Source: Larix kaempferi (Eukaryota > Streptophyta > Pinopsida > Pinales > Pinaceae). From it: DNA of 64,000 nucleotides. The DNA lies in assembly GCA_027924585.1 (NCBI GenBank), contig BSBM01000486.1:43208501-43272500 (forward strand), written 5' to 3'. The notes below the pieces were generated by a model. It was not told the origin of the DNA, made no database searches, and was given only the letters and a program-made list of their open reading frames with translations. The translations under genes were made by a program, and so were the position numbers. Every line of letters begins with the position of its first letter. The first letter of the stretch is position 1. This document shows, piece after piece, positions 12,480 through 23,784 of the stretch.

Positions 12480-12790
12480 GCTTGTGCTCCTGCCTTCACC
12501 CCAAACCCTGGCCCAAACAGTTCAATAGTATGTGCGTGTTCCTGCAGCAGAACTTTATAACTCGTGCTCCTACCTTTGCCTAAAACCCTACCCCAAACAA
12601 TACAATAGTATGTGCATGTTCTTGCAACATAACTTTACAGCTCGTGCTCCTGCTTTCACCTCAAACCCTGGCCCAAACAGTTCAAAGTATGTGCACGTTC
12701 CAGCTCGTGCTCCTGCCTTCGATTCAAACCCTCGCCCAAATAGTTCAAAGTATGTGCATGTTCCTGCAACAAAACTAGGGATCTTAGATG
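12480..12790 (+). repeat. Minisatellite, about four units of 65-80 bp
   Basis: Units begin GCTCGTGCTCCTGCCTTC (about 12481, 12560, 12640 and 12703), continue CAAACCCTGGCCCAAACAG and end GTATGTGCATGTTCCTGCA. Because units differ by near multiples of three, a 124-codon frame runs through (12532-12906), but its repetitive content argues against a real protein. Confidence 0.8.
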
Positions 12791-12906
12791 TATCAAAACC
12801 TCCACCTCAAACCCTACATGAACAATATATGCTTCTGCTCTTGCATTATATTAAGGGATCCCTGAAGTATTTCCACCTCATGTTCAAACCTTGGCTCAAA
12901 CCTTGA

Positions 12907-13220
12907 AATACTATGTCGCTCCTGCATCAAAAAACGACATCATTGAGAGATATGGTTTGGAAATAGGGAAAGAAGAAGGTAAAATGATTTTTTTTTAATA
13001 ACCTGGATAATTTACGGTGCTTTGTTCCATTATGAAACCCGACTCTATCGTCACAGTGGTGACAAAATGTTAGAATATGAATTAAAATAAAATGAAAAAT
13101 AAAAAAAAGAGCTCATGGTAGAGAAGAAATTGCAATTTCATCTGAAATAAATGTCTCAAAATACCTTTACTTGTAGTAGTGTTAAAAGAAACTTTTAAAA
13201 TAGTCTTCCATCTTCAATTC
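12907..13220. other. Spacer, nothing recognised
   Basis: AT-rich, with homopolymer A and T runs and no gene or repeat boundary seen. Confidence 0.5.
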
Positions 13221-13661
13221 TGAATTTTACAGTACTCAATCACAGGATTGCTTCGTTTGGACATGGAACCAAAGCAGTCCGCGTCTTTCAATGGTCATCA
13301 CAGTCAACTTCCAATTTGAATGAAGAGATATTACTGTGAACGGTCAGATTTGTTTTGGCAGGGTTGTATACTTTGTTGTTTGACGTCATCAAATCTTCCA
13401 TTGTCGCACGGATGTTGATCCCTCAAAAACCTATTCACAAATATGAATTTTACAGTACTCAATCACAGGATTGCTTCGTCTGGACATGGAACCAAAGCAG
13501 TCCGCATCTTTCAATGGTCATCACAGTCAACTTCCAATTTGAATGAAGAGATATTACTGTGAACGGTCAGATTTGTTTTGGCAGGGTTGTATACTTTGTT
13601 GTTTGACGTCATCAAATCTTCCATTGTCGCACGGATGTTGATCCCTCAAAAACCTATTCAC
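13221..13661. repeat. Near-identical 223-bp tandem duplication
   Basis: Copy 1 is 13221-13443 and copy 2 is 13444-13661. Only a few mismatches show by eye, for example CGTTTGG against CGTCTGG and CCGCGTC against CCGCATC, both transitions. This makes it one of the youngest local events in the window. Confidence 0.92.
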
Positions 13662-14170
13662 CATCCAAAATAGATGGCGTTGTCTAAATGTTAGATAAAA
13701 CTCTTCATTCTTATTCTTATCAGTAATTAAAAAAAACAAATTACAGGTTTAATTTTGACATTTTGGGTCTATTCACAGACCTCAAAAACCTGTAAACTTG
13801 TAGTTCACATGCCCAAAAGACTTATATTGCAATTTTGTTGTAATGAAATTGTGGGTTTTGATTTTCACGCAAAATGTTTTGGGAAAAAACACTTGAAAAA
13901 GTGGAAATGGGCCGTTTCAGTTAGCCTTTAGCCCATACCAACAATTAGTTTTGTAAAATGCACACTGCTAAATAGAAATGCAAGTACAAATATACATTGA
14001 TTAAAATTTAATATCAAATAAAAATATTTTTAATTATAGGTCGACATGAATAGTTTATTTTTTGAATATTTTGTTAGTCACATTACTAACGTGACAACAT
14101 CTCTCCCATACTGGGCTGGAGAGCACCTCTGGGTGCAATTACTAATTGTCAAATTTTGTAGTACATGGAT
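13662..14170. other. Spacer, nothing recognised
   Basis: AT-rich; no coding or repeat signal apart from short homopolymer runs. Confidence 0.5.
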
Positions 14171-14410
14171 TTAACTATATATGGGAATGTTAAGGTACCT
14201 TGAATGGTTGCCATATGTAACTATATCGGCCAGCATAATTGGTACAGTGATCATTGCCATTACAGAGTGTTTCTTTATTGCATTCATAGTAGAAGCTACT
14301 TCAAACTTGGGTATAAAGACATGGCATCCTCCAGCCATTAGAAGGTCCAATGCTGAAGAGATTACCACAATATGGCAGAGTGGAGATGTGTGGAGATAAA
14401 CCTGCCAAGA
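14171..14410 (-). pseudogene. AMP-forming acyl-CoA ligase fragment, AAE14/MenE-like
   Basis: Translates to a stretch typical of plant o-succinylbenzoate-CoA ligase: YLHTSPLCHI, LLMAGGCHVFIPKFEV and MITVPIMLADIV. The GG expected after CHI is replaced (CHIVVISS). The full ligase activates succinylbenzoate in phylloquinone synthesis. Only one exon-sized piece remains, with no ATP-binding or C-terminal domain nearby. Assignment to AAE14 and not another AMP-binding ligase rests on the CHVFIPKF segment. Confidence 0.75.
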
Positions 14411-15370
14411 ATGACAAGATTAATGAAAATGGAAATTCTCTCAATTGTTTTTCAACTTGGACATGAACTTGTTCGGTTAGTCACTGTAGTCCTCATCTCT
14501 GACCCCACTACTTCTAGTATGGATAGATTTTCGCCTTTAATAACGTAGGAAGCTTTGTTGGAAGCCTAGTATGAGCAGTCATAAGTTCAATAATTACTTA
14601 TAATTTCTCATTACAAGTACGAATGCATAAGGAACTTACATCAATGCAGTTGTAGCCAATAAGAGCAGTTTTGGTCAGTGATTGATCATTGGAGAAGAGG
14701 TGTGGAAAAATATTAAGTCAATATTCACCACTATGGTTTCTTGTGGTCGGATTACTAACTGGTCATGGTGACATTTCAGCAATTGTTTGAGGACTCCATA
14801 TCAATGCATTTTGTTCACTAGGTCATATAGGAATGGGCAGCATTGTTCCACACAACATATAGCACCATCCTTTAAATTAACTATCTCCTTTTCTTCAATA
14901 AGCTCAGAATATACCTTCCCAGAGAAAAGTATAAGACATTGAATTCCCTCCTCCTAATAAAAGTGATCATTATGATCCTTAATGAGACATTCGAATTGAG
15001 TTCCCTATTTGTAAAACCTAGGATGGCCTTTTACATCATCAAATTTTAAAAAGACTTTACTTGCAGGCCTGAAGGCGGAGAAGATTCTTTGGAGCCATCA
15101 CAACTAAAGGCTTACGAAAATCACGATGTATCTGGCGATGAAGAATGTGGAAATAATTGGCAATGGTTGTCACATTAAATTGTAAATTACACTCCTAAAT
15201 TTGCTTTCTCAATGTAGGATCCATAACCATGAACAGGAAAACAGAAAAACAGAAAACCATTTAAAAAAATCCAATTGTAAAGGAAAACAGAAATCCCTAC
15301 ATCATCAAAACAGTGAACATAAGCACGAATATACATAAACAAATGAAATTGCATTGAGTTGGGTGAGTTA
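14411..15370. other. Spacer, nothing recognised
   Basis: No coding similarity or transposon border seen. Confidence 0.5.
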
Positions 15371-15437
15371 CATATTTCTTCAACAATTGAGAAGTGCCTA
15401 CACCCGGTGGGCTTCCCTTGAATTTTCCTCTTCCCAT
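15371..15437 (-). pseudogene. PDAP1-like (28 kDa heat- and acid-stable phosphoprotein) N-terminus
   Basis: Starts MGRGKFKG at 15437, the well conserved first residues of plant PDAP1-type proteins. A one-base deletion then shifts the frame; in the shifted frame the text continues KPTGCRHFS, close to the family's KPTGRRxFS. Nothing of the rest of the protein is visible. The Arg-to-Cys change is a single CGT-to-TGT transition. Same strand as the other gene fragments to its left. Confidence 0.65.
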
Positions 15438-15570
15438 CTTCCTTAAGCGAAAAAAAACAAAAGGGTCATTGGTCCTGCTCCGATCTGCCCCGCCCAGAGC
15501 AAAAAATGAATTCAATCTTTAGTTTTAGAGCCTTAATAATGCTTTCAGCAATGTTTCTTCAGTACCCACT

Positions 15571-15935
15571 TCGATAGAATGGGATCTCTCGGCTTCCCTG
15601 GAAAACGCAAATGCAAAGCCAGAAATCACAGTTGGCGGATGCATTTATGATGCAAGATGCGGATGTGAGCTTATACCAAGAAGAGCAAACTCAGGTGCAG
15701 GTTAAGAGGTGATGTGACTCTATTCAAAAGTTTATGCACCTTTGTTATACATACTCTGCGAGGATATGTATATGTATATGAAAGGAATACATGTTGTTGA
15801 GGTAAATATGCAGGTGCGTTTATACGTAGAACCTGGTAAGGGACCAATGACCTTGATCGGTAACCCTCTTCTTTGGATCGATGCACTACCCTGGGGACGA
15901 AACTCAAATGCAGAGCCAGAAATCACAATCAGTTG
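15571..15935. repeat. Diverged direct repeat, about 65 bp, 300 bp apart
   Basis: CAAATGCARAGCCAGAAATC occurs at about 15609 and 15906, each preceded by a similar CTACCCTGG/CTTCCCTGG context. Origin unknown. Confidence 0.5.
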
Positions 15936-16009
15936 ACAATCGATAAGGTGGGCATAATAAAACCAAATATGTGGCTCTTCTTCTGATCTCAGTGTTATGT
16001 GTTATGTGG

Positions 16010-16044
16010 GGAGAGGTCTCGGGGTCAAACCCACGAGCCTCTCC
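16010..16044 (+). other. Strong stem-loop with tRNA acceptor/T-arm look
   Basis: GGAGAGG (16010-16016) pairs perfectly with CCTCTCC (16038-16044), and inside it CTCG (16018-16021) pairs with CGAG (16034-16037), enclosing GGGTCAAACCC. The shape resembles a tRNA acceptor plus T arm with D and anticodon arms missing. Confidence 0.5.
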
Positions 16045-16089
16045 TCCCTCCACGCGCTTTTGGTTGATACGTTAATATTTTCAATGTAA

Positions 16090-16345
16090 CATATCATTCG
16101 TTGAAATGGTTTCCATATGGTTTAACACATGGCGCATTTGTTATATGGATCAGTCCAACTTATGCTAAGGTCCTCCGATAAGGTTGGTTGTGATATGGTT
16201 AGTGTTATGGTCCACTGCTCCACATTTGATATGGTTTCAATATATAATATGGTTATGATATATAATATGGCTCCACATTACACTATGGATAGGTTTCCAC
16301 CGTTTGGCTTATCATATGGTTTATATTATATAGTTGCAATGGGCC
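16090..16345. repeat. ATATGGTT-rich low-complexity block
   Basis: CATATGGTT, ATAATATGGTT and ATATGGCTCCACATT recur many times in 250 bp. A 76-codon plus frame runs through it but looks like chance. Confidence 0.6.
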
Positions 16346-16420
16346 TCGATAGCCCTTGACCCCCCATTTTACAATAACTTTCAACCTTAATAAAATGTAA
16401 ACCATGTTGTTTTGTTAAAT

Positions 16421-16470
16421 GGAGCTTGTGGAGACCTTGTATAGGTTTTGGGTTCGATTCCCATAGCTCC
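16421..16470 (+). other. Truncated tRNA-like or SINE-like sequence
   Basis: GGAGCT (16421-16426) pairs with AGCTCC (16465-16470). Between them lies a complete T arm around GGTTCGATTCC (16451-16461), an exact Pol III B box. D and anticodon arms are absent or reduced. It may be a tRNA-derived SINE head. Confidence 0.5.
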
Positions 16471-16479
16471 AACCACCTT

Positions 16480-17364
16480 ATAAACCATAAAACTTATAAC
16501 CATATTTTGATCTTAGAAACCATTTTGTTAACCTTTTGGACCATTTTTCACCACTTTTAACCTTCCTTGACGAAACTTCATATGCTGACAACTTCTTCAT
16601 CTGGAGGTTGTTTCACACGAAAGAAGCGTCGACGAGCTATTTACCACGGTAACATTTGTTCCGTTGTTTGAAGACATTAACTTTTATTGACAATGAGATG
16701 ATCCTCTTAGATCATCTTCCCTCAAATTTTTCCCCACTCCTGTTAGTTACTCTCCGACAAGATTGAACCTTCAAGCGATTCTCAACCCCTTTTACTAGCA
16801 CTCTTCAACCCCCTTTTATAGGAAGCTTACCAAACTCAATCACTATTCTTTATGTTTAGACTCTTATTGCATGTTTGGTTGAGCCGACCCCATCAAGCCC
16901 TAGGGTTAGTGGGAGGAAGGGACAATTTAAATCAGATTTTCAATGAGTTGGAATCAAATGTCATTATCTACTCTTCAAATGCACACGCTTCATGTAGTGG
17001 CTTTCATTGTTTTGGGTGATGGTTATTAGTACTCAATGTGTCATGGGGTTGGGATTAATTCTTTCTAACTTTGAGAGTATGATAGGTTCATTATTATTAA
17101 GGTTGTACTTTTCTTAGAAATAAAAATAAAAATAAAAAACTCCATCATATAAGAAATATGTTATTATTTAGTAATTTAATAAATTTATTTTAAATTATTA
17201 AAAATGTGTAAAAAAATTATTTTGTAAAAAATATATAAAAATTCAAATAAAATAAATGATAAATATTAAGAAAAAATAATTGACTAGTAAAAAAGTAATC
17301 TTATTTTTAAAGTAAAAGTAAAATAAAGTATAGGGTGGTAATAGGAGTGAGGTACTTGTCCATT
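16480..17364. other. Spacer, nothing recognised
   Basis: Low-complexity A/T runs at 17105-17340; no coding signal. Confidence 0.5.
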
Positions 17365-17430
17365 GGGTGTAGCTTGGGTGGTTGGGAGGAATGATTGTTA
17401 CCCTCCTCACCGAAGTTCAATTCCTTGTAA
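17365..17430 (+). promoter_or_regulatory. SINE-like Pol III internal promoter (A and B boxes)
   Basis: TAGCTTGGGTGG near 17370 fits an A box and GAAGTTCAATTCC at 17412-17424 resembles a B box, about 30 bp apart as in plant tRNA-derived SINEs. The 3' end and target duplication are not visible. Confidence 0.45.
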
Positions 17431-17539
17431 GTGACATGTTGAGCCCTTAAATGGGAATACTCGATGCTCTCGTTGAACCACATTCACAGTAGCAATATCC
17501 ACCCTTACCACTTTCCTCATGGGATACCTGGGGGGTTAT

Positions 17540-17815
17540 CCGTGGATGTAGCGAGAACTGATCTCCGGTGTAGTGAACCATGTGAAAAAATAAACTGGAC
17601 TGGGGTACTTTATGACCCCAAAGGAAATGAAAAGGTTGCATACTCGTGGGATGTAGGGATTGCTTCGAACAATGAAGTAGAGACATGTGCTCTATATCAA
17701 GGATTATTAGTCCTTCAAACCCATCAAGTTAAAAAGGAAATGATCTTTAGGGATTCTCTTATAAAAGTGAATCTAGTTACGAAAAAATTGCAAAAGGAGG
17801 AGCAAGATTGAGCAG
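17540..17815 (+). pseudogene. RNase H-like fragment of a retroelement
   Basis: The frame ending at 17811 reads WTGVLYDPKGNEK, then IASNNEVETCALYQGLLVLQ and later FRDSLIKVN. This follows the RNase H type 1 pattern of plant retroelements (first strand with the catalytic Asp replaced, SNNEAE with the catalytic Glu, and the DS pair, written GDS in the family and RDS here). The first Asp is not clear. It is an isolated piece with no neighbouring RT. Confidence 0.6.
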
Positions 17816-18455
17816 AATAATCAAAAGGATCATTTGGAAATTAGACTCCATAGAAGAGGCGAGGACCTTCAAGAAAGTCGATCAAATGGAAAACTAGTCC
17901 ACCTACCTAGACAAAGGGATTCTCATCAACAACCAAGATCATCCAAATGTCAATTAGGTTTACTAACCATCTCTCATGGAAAAAATCAAAATTAAGTGCA
18001 AAGGGACTTAGGTCTAAAGACCCACCCTTAAGATTAATTAATTTAGAATCCAACTAGCATTCCAACAAGCACAAAGGACAGGAAAATCTATTTCACTTAC
18101 GTGAGGGAGCACTCATGTCATATAGCATATTTGATCCTCAAACCTGCAAATGGATACATTTGGTATAGGGTTTTAAATCCCATTTAATCAGGTTTGAGCA
18201 TGAAGGTGGGATATATCCCACACAAGGGATGACGATGATCAAGGGAAACTACAACATTTACAATTCCTGCTCTCGGAAAGGTGATTGGCATCTTCAATAG
18301 GAACACAAGGGTCTTGTGGTTAGTGGTAAGCTTGACCTCTCCTTTCAATTTATCCGCATGTGTTTTTAATTTTCCTTGCTTGGAATTAGTGGTTATGTTT
18401 CTAGGCACTTTTGTGTATCTTGGGTCAAAGGCAATTTGTTAAATTGTGTTGAAAT
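17816..18455. other. Spacer, nothing recognised
   Basis: No coding or repeat signal recognised. Confidence 0.5.
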
Positions 18456-18715
18456 TCACAACATAAACGACTAATTCACATTAATCATTGTTATCTAGTC
18501 ATATTTATATTCCCTTGACTAAATTAGTCATTTATGTTAGTCATTTTTATTTTAGTCACTTGTTATCTAGTCATATATTTTATCCTGTGACTAAATTAGT
18601 CGTTTTTTGTTGGATTCTTTAAAATTGCTCAATTTTAGTCATTTATCCCATGAAAAAACTATGGTGACTAATTTTTTTAATCGCCTAGTCACTTATCTCT
18701 CATTTTGTACTAGTG
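18456..18715 (-). mobile_element. CACTA-type DNA transposon terminus
   Basis: Read on the minus strand the block starts CACTAGTACAAAATGAG (18715 inward), a typical plant CACTA terminus. It is followed by many subterminal copies of TAGTCAC or TAGTCAT in both orientations over 250 bp. The opposite terminus was not found upstream, so the element is truncated or the block is a short derivative. Confidence 0.7.
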
Positions 18716-18839
18716 TATATAACCCCCCATATTTGCTTCGGGTGAGACTTCAGCCTGTTTACAGGGTGATGCCAAAAGGGCTAGTGAAAGGGGCTTTGTT
18801 GTTGCTACATTAACTTCGCCGAACCCGGGTCTGCACCAG

Positions 18840-19009
18840 CAATCAACCAGTCTCTCTCTATAAGTCGCCAACCTTCAATCTCTCTCTTTGTCTCTCTCTA
18901 AACCCCTAGCCCCCAATCTCTATATCACTAAACCCAAAGCGTCCTATCCCTCTCTCTCTCTCTCTAAACCCTTAGCCCCCAATCTATATCTCGCTAAACC
19001 CAAAGCCTC

Positions 19010-19049
<40 letters not shown>

Positions 19050-19050
19050 C
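18840..19050 (+). repeat. CT microsatellite with an embedded tandem repeat of about 75 bp
   Basis: Repeats of CTAAACCCTTAGCCCCCAAT and CTAAACCCAAAGC separated by CT runs, ending in a long (CT)n at 19014-19046. Confidence 0.85.
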
Positions 19051-19079
19051 TCTTTGACTATCTCTTTAAACTGGCTATG

Positions 19080-19570
19080 GGTTATATATTTTAAGGGTTG
19101 GGTGTTTGATGATATAGTTTAGGGTTGATTAGAATTAGAGGTTATAAGGGTTAGGGGATAACTTTAATTTGACTAGACACTTTAGAGGTTAGGATTATGT
19201 GCCTAGGATTTTAGGGATTAAGTGATATTTAAGTGTTATGCAATGGGGGATATATCATTATGTGTTAGGATTTAGGATTTTTAGGGGATATACTAGTGTA
19301 GGATTATAGTGGGCCAAGATTTATAATGGTTAGTTGTACTAGGGACTATGGATTGCAATGGCTAGGGACTAATGGTAAAGGATTTGGGGATTGAGATAAA
19401 GGGGCCATGGAATTATGGTTATAAGGATGAAGATTTATATGTACAAGAGGATAATGCAAGTTAGTGATTTTGTGTAATAATATATACATATTATAGGATT
19501 TGTGGGTTATAAGGGTTACTAGATAGGGATTATAATGATTAGGGGTTATAGGGTATATTGGTGATAAGGG
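19080..19570 (+). repeat. Degenerate G-rich telomere-like stretch
   Basis: Many variants of GGGTTAGGG, TTTAGGGATTA and AAGGGTTA on the plus strand with marked G over C excess. It resembles decayed plant telomere repeat (TTTAGGG) but perfect tandem heptamers are absent. A larger block of the same kind lies at 21780-23660. Confidence 0.55.
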
Positions 19571-21404
19571 TTAGATGTCAATGGTTATATGGGTTACATT
19601 CCTATTATCATCAGTATCACTACTCATAATGGAGGATATGCTTGAGAGGTCGTGTGTAGAAGACTAAGGCGTTGTTCTTGAACTTGGATGATTACATTAT
19701 TATTTTAGGGATTAAAGCCAAGGTCCCATCCCTCAACCATGTATAGGGCCCAAACACCCATACCTAGAATCTAAGACATTAGAATGACCACACCCATGTT
19801 CATACATGGAATCAAGGCTAGCCTCAGGAAATCCTATGTCATGGCTATAGGAATTAATCATGGAAATGGATGACTAAATCTCCTAACCCTTGTGGTTAAG
19901 GAGAGAAGAGAGGGGCAAGGGAGGGAGGATGGATTGGGAAGAGTGGAAGAGAGGGTGAGGATTGGGTGGATAGGAAGAGAAGGGGGGTTTAGGGAGAGAT
20001 AGAAAAAATGAACGTGTACGTGCTAGTGCGTGCACACATGTTTAGATTCAATTTTTTTGGCGCCCTTGCAGCTTTGGTACTAGATTCGAATTGCCAAATC
20101 TTGAGGCTCGGTCTGAGTTATGGCAGAGCACACAAATTTATGTAACTTCATATTTTTCACGCTTAGTTCTACATATTCTCCACTTGTGCACTACTTATGA
20201 AATTGCACACACTTGTCGAACTTTGTGTGCATATTTTAATTGTATATATTTTTAATAGATCTATTATTGTTTTCTATTTTTAATTTATTTTTAACTACAC
20301 TCATGTCAAATTTGTAAAAAACATAGGTCATTTATTTGGGCTAAAACTTTTGATTGGCTTACATATTTCAAAAAGGGAAAAGAACCTGTAAAAGAATACA
20401 AGAATACCTACAAGGTAAAAAAAATTTGAATAATTATGTTAAATCCATGATATGGTGGACCAATGCTCGACCATGTCATTTTAGGGCTTTACTGACTTTC
20501 ATAATTTAAAAAAAATATAAAATTAACTTTTAAATTTTTTGAAAAATAGCCCTGCATAAGATCCATTTGTTTCCTATGCCTCTACATATTTTTTCCCTCA
20601 TAATTTAACAATTTACATAACAAATAGGTGGACCAACGCGAACATATGCATTATGTTCTAGAGAAAAAATAACTTACCAATCTTAAAATAATGACATTTT
20701 GTAGTGGTTATACCACTTTTTCATAAATAAAAGTCATATATTCTGTAAGGTGATTCGATTTTCTACATTTCATATTTTTACACCTAATTCTAAAAAAAAT
20801 TGTAGGTATCTCCAATAATTTATTTTAATGATCAGATTTTTGTTTTTTCGGCATGCGATTGCAATTAACACGTCATAAGTGGGTATCTTTACCTTGCACC
20901 AGCTGTGAATCAATTTTTTTGTGTATGTTTAATTGTGGGGCTATGTAACTCAATCCACTTTCCGAAAATCATGACTTATATCCATAGATTTACCCCTAAA
21001 TTTGGCCAAAAATAATTCAAAAGATGATAGAAATATAAGGCTACTTACTATGAACTGTTGAATAGCTACTTGGAAATTGAAGATCTCAAAAATCATTTAT
21101 GACTATTCTAGATCTGAAGTAGAAAGTTGTGGACTCAAGTATAAAGATGCAAACATGGAGAATGGCTCTTTGGAAGTTGCAACTTTGAAGAAGGACTTTG
21201 TAATATATGAAGTAAATCATTGGGTAGACTACAAACCATCCATGAAGGGTTTTGATTCAAATAATCATTAGTTTTAATACCATGAAATAATTTTAACAAT
21301 ATGTACCAAGATTATACACAAGAAACCAAAGATAAAGAGTCAAAGCCAGAACGAATATGACACCAAGGGTTATGGGGCCCTCGCACGAAGTTGAGGGACC
21401 TTTT
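19571..21404. other. Spacer; part may be a diverged repeat of 24.5-24.7 kb
   Basis: No gene seen. The stretch 20690-20890 resembles 24520-24720 in order (CTACATTTCAT, then TATCTC, then TTTTTC, then ATTGCA and CTAACG/TTAACACG), suggesting old direct repeats around the G-rich block. Confidence 0.4.
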
Positions 21405-21655
21405 AGATGCAATCGTACTTTCATGAAACGCGCGTGTGTTTCTTTGAACTAGGCATGGGTGGGCACAACCCTGCCATGTCACTTAACACGCATTATAGGA
21501 AACCATAACGCGTGAGCGTTCTAGTGATACATAACGCATGTGTGTTATGTATCACCTATAATTCCCACGCATTATGGTTAACATATTAAAATCCAAAAAC
21601 GTGCGAGCGTTTCTTCGCCCAAAAATGCGCTAGCGTTATGGTAATCTACACAATT
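21405..21655. repeat. Cluster of CpG palindromes (ACGCNNNNGCGT type)
   Basis: Motifs such as ATAACGCGTGAGCGTT, ATAACGCATGTGTGTTAT, AACGTGCGAGCGTT and ATGCGCTAGCGTTAT occur in 250 bp. One forms a perfect 12-bp inverted repeat (21524-21535 with 21544-21555). Similar motifs recur at 23785-23860 beyond the G-rich block. Dense CpG is unusual against the AT-rich surroundings. Confidence 0.6.
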
Positions 21656-21779
21656 TGCATTTTCATCAAAACCTTAATTAATAGTTTCTTCCCAAGAAAA
21701 TAAATTTCCTTTATTTCCCTAGATACCTACTTATCTTGAAAGGTTTTGGGCTTCATGTTCTATGTGTTAGGAGGTTAAA

Positions 21780-21911
21780 TAGGGATTTGGTGTTAGGGGC
21801 TTAGGGTTTAGAGATGGGGGGTGGTCAGTGTTAGCAGAAGGGGGATTAGGAGAAAGAGAGGTGGAGGGGGTTATTTAGGGGTAAGGGACTAGGAGGGGGG
21901 TTAGCAAGGGG

Positions 21912-21958
<47 letters not shown>

Positions 21959-23660
21959 TGAGAGAGGGGGTTAGTAATGGTTGGGGGGGGAGGAGAGAGA
22001 GAGAGAGAGAGAGAGAGGAGAGGGTGTTAGTTGTAGGGAGTGAGAAAGAGAGACGATAGGTGTGGTTAGAGGTAGGTGGAGGTGTAGGTAAGAGAGAGAG
22101 ACTGAGATAGGGGGTTAGTAAGGGATAGGGAGAGGAGGGGAGTCAAGATATAGAGAGCAGGGGGTTTAGGGATAAGGGGAGTAGGAGAGAGATAGAAAGA
22201 GTAGGATGGTTAGGGATGGGGAAGATTTTAGGGATAAGGAGAGGAGGTTAAGAGAGAGAGAGAGAGAGAGGTGTAGAAGTAGGGAAGAGAGGGTGAGAGA
22301 GGGGGTTTGTAAGGGTTACGAGGAGGATGGGATAGAGGGAGGGGGGTTAGGGGTATGTGGAGTAGGAGAGACAATAAGAGAGGGGAGGTGGTTAGGTGTG
22401 GGTTGGGTGGGGTGGGGTTGGGTGGGTTAAGGGGTTATAGAGAGATAGAGAGGGAGGAGGATGTGAGGGTTTTATAAGAGACAGAGGGTTGGGATATAGT
22501 GGTTGGTGGAGGAGTACATAAGAGATTGAGAGAGAGGGGGTTAGTAAGGGTTAGGTGTAGGAGGTGAGAGAGTGAGGGTTAAAAGTGACAGGATTAGGGG
22601 AGAGATAGAGAGAAGGGGGGTTTAAGAGTGGTGGGGATTAGGGAGAGGGATAGGAGGGGTTAGAGAGAGAGAGGGGGGGGGTGGTGGGTACGGAGGTGTT
22701 TTTAGGGTTTTTCAGATAGAGAGGGGTGGGGGTTATGAGTAGGTGGAATATGGGATTAGGGATGGGGGTTATGAGCAGGTGGAAAATGTTTAATAGTTTC
22801 TAGGGTTAAGGGATTAGGGGTTTAGGGATTTGAGATCTTTAAGTAATATGGGTTAGACTGTTTAGAGGTTATGGGTGGACTAGGTATTAGGAGTTGTTGG
22901 ATTATAGATAAATTGGATAAGGGTTTTAGGGGTTAGCGAACTTATGGGTTGATTGATTTAGTGCTCTAGGGTTAGCGTGTTAGGGTTTATGAGGTTAGGC
23001 ATTAATGGTGAATGGGTTAAATGCTTAAAGGCTTATAAGGGGTAAATTAGAGCATAAAGAGACTAATGCACAAGCCCAAGAAAGATTGATAGAGCTAAGA
23101 GAGGAACAATCGATCTAGAGGGAGAGAGCTCAAGCAAACATCAAACTCTCATGCAAACAAAGACCACACATGAAAACATAGAGTGCACAAGTAAATGTAG
23201 GGAACGCTAGCACAATGGAGGTCACACATGCAAATGTAGTGTAAAGGTAAAGAATTATTTTACCTATATAGGGTAAACTAGAGCTTAGAGGACTAATGGT
23301 TAAAGGATTACATGTAAAGAATTAAACCTGACTTATGGGGTTTAGCAGTTTGGGATTTAGGGGTAAAGGGATTAAGGACTCTAGGCTTAGGGGGTCAGGT
23401 TTTAAAAGGTTAGGAATTGAGGTTTAAGGTGTTATAGTGTTAAAGGCTTAGGGAATTAGAGGATAAGGACAACAGTGAGGGTAGATGAAGGGTTAATTAA
23501 TGGACTAGGGACTTAAGGAGTATAACCTTTATATGTTAAGGGATTTAAGATCAACTATTAATGGGGTAAGGGATTACATGTTAAGGGCTTAGGTGCTTAA
23601 GGGTGTATGTATTTAGGGGATTTGGGACTTAGGACTTATGGGTTTAGGTCTTTAATTTCC
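21780..23660 (+). repeat. Long G/purine-rich block, degenerate telomere-like with GA and GT microsatellites
   Basis: About 1.9 kb with very strong strand bias: G and A dominate the plus strand. It mixes GGGTTAGTAAGGG, TTTAGGGATAAGGGG and similar telomere-like words with (GT)n at 21916-21942, (GA)n at 21943-21957 and 21992-22020, and further GA runs. Later parts (22800-23660) keep GGGTTAGG words among ordinary sequence. Chance frames here (for example 22206-22430) are products of the low complexity. Confidence 0.7.
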
Positions 23661-23784
23661 CTCCCTTATTATTACTCTCCCCAACTCCTTAATTTATGCC
23701 CCTTCCCCCCCCTCTTGTATCTCTCTTCTCTCTCTGACCCCTTTATCTACATTAAACACCTAAAATCATAAATTTGTGAAGTTA

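Noticed and set aside
12532-12906. 124-codon frame with Pro/Asn repeats
   Set aside because: Runs through a minisatellite; no similarity to a known repeat protein.
15580-15640. GGGATCTCTCGGCTT resembled the 5.8S rRNA start
   Set aside because: Match stops after a few bases; the rest does not follow 5.8S rRNA.
22206-22430. 74-codon Arg/Glu-rich plus frame
   Set aside because: Product of the GA-rich low-complexity block; no family or start context.
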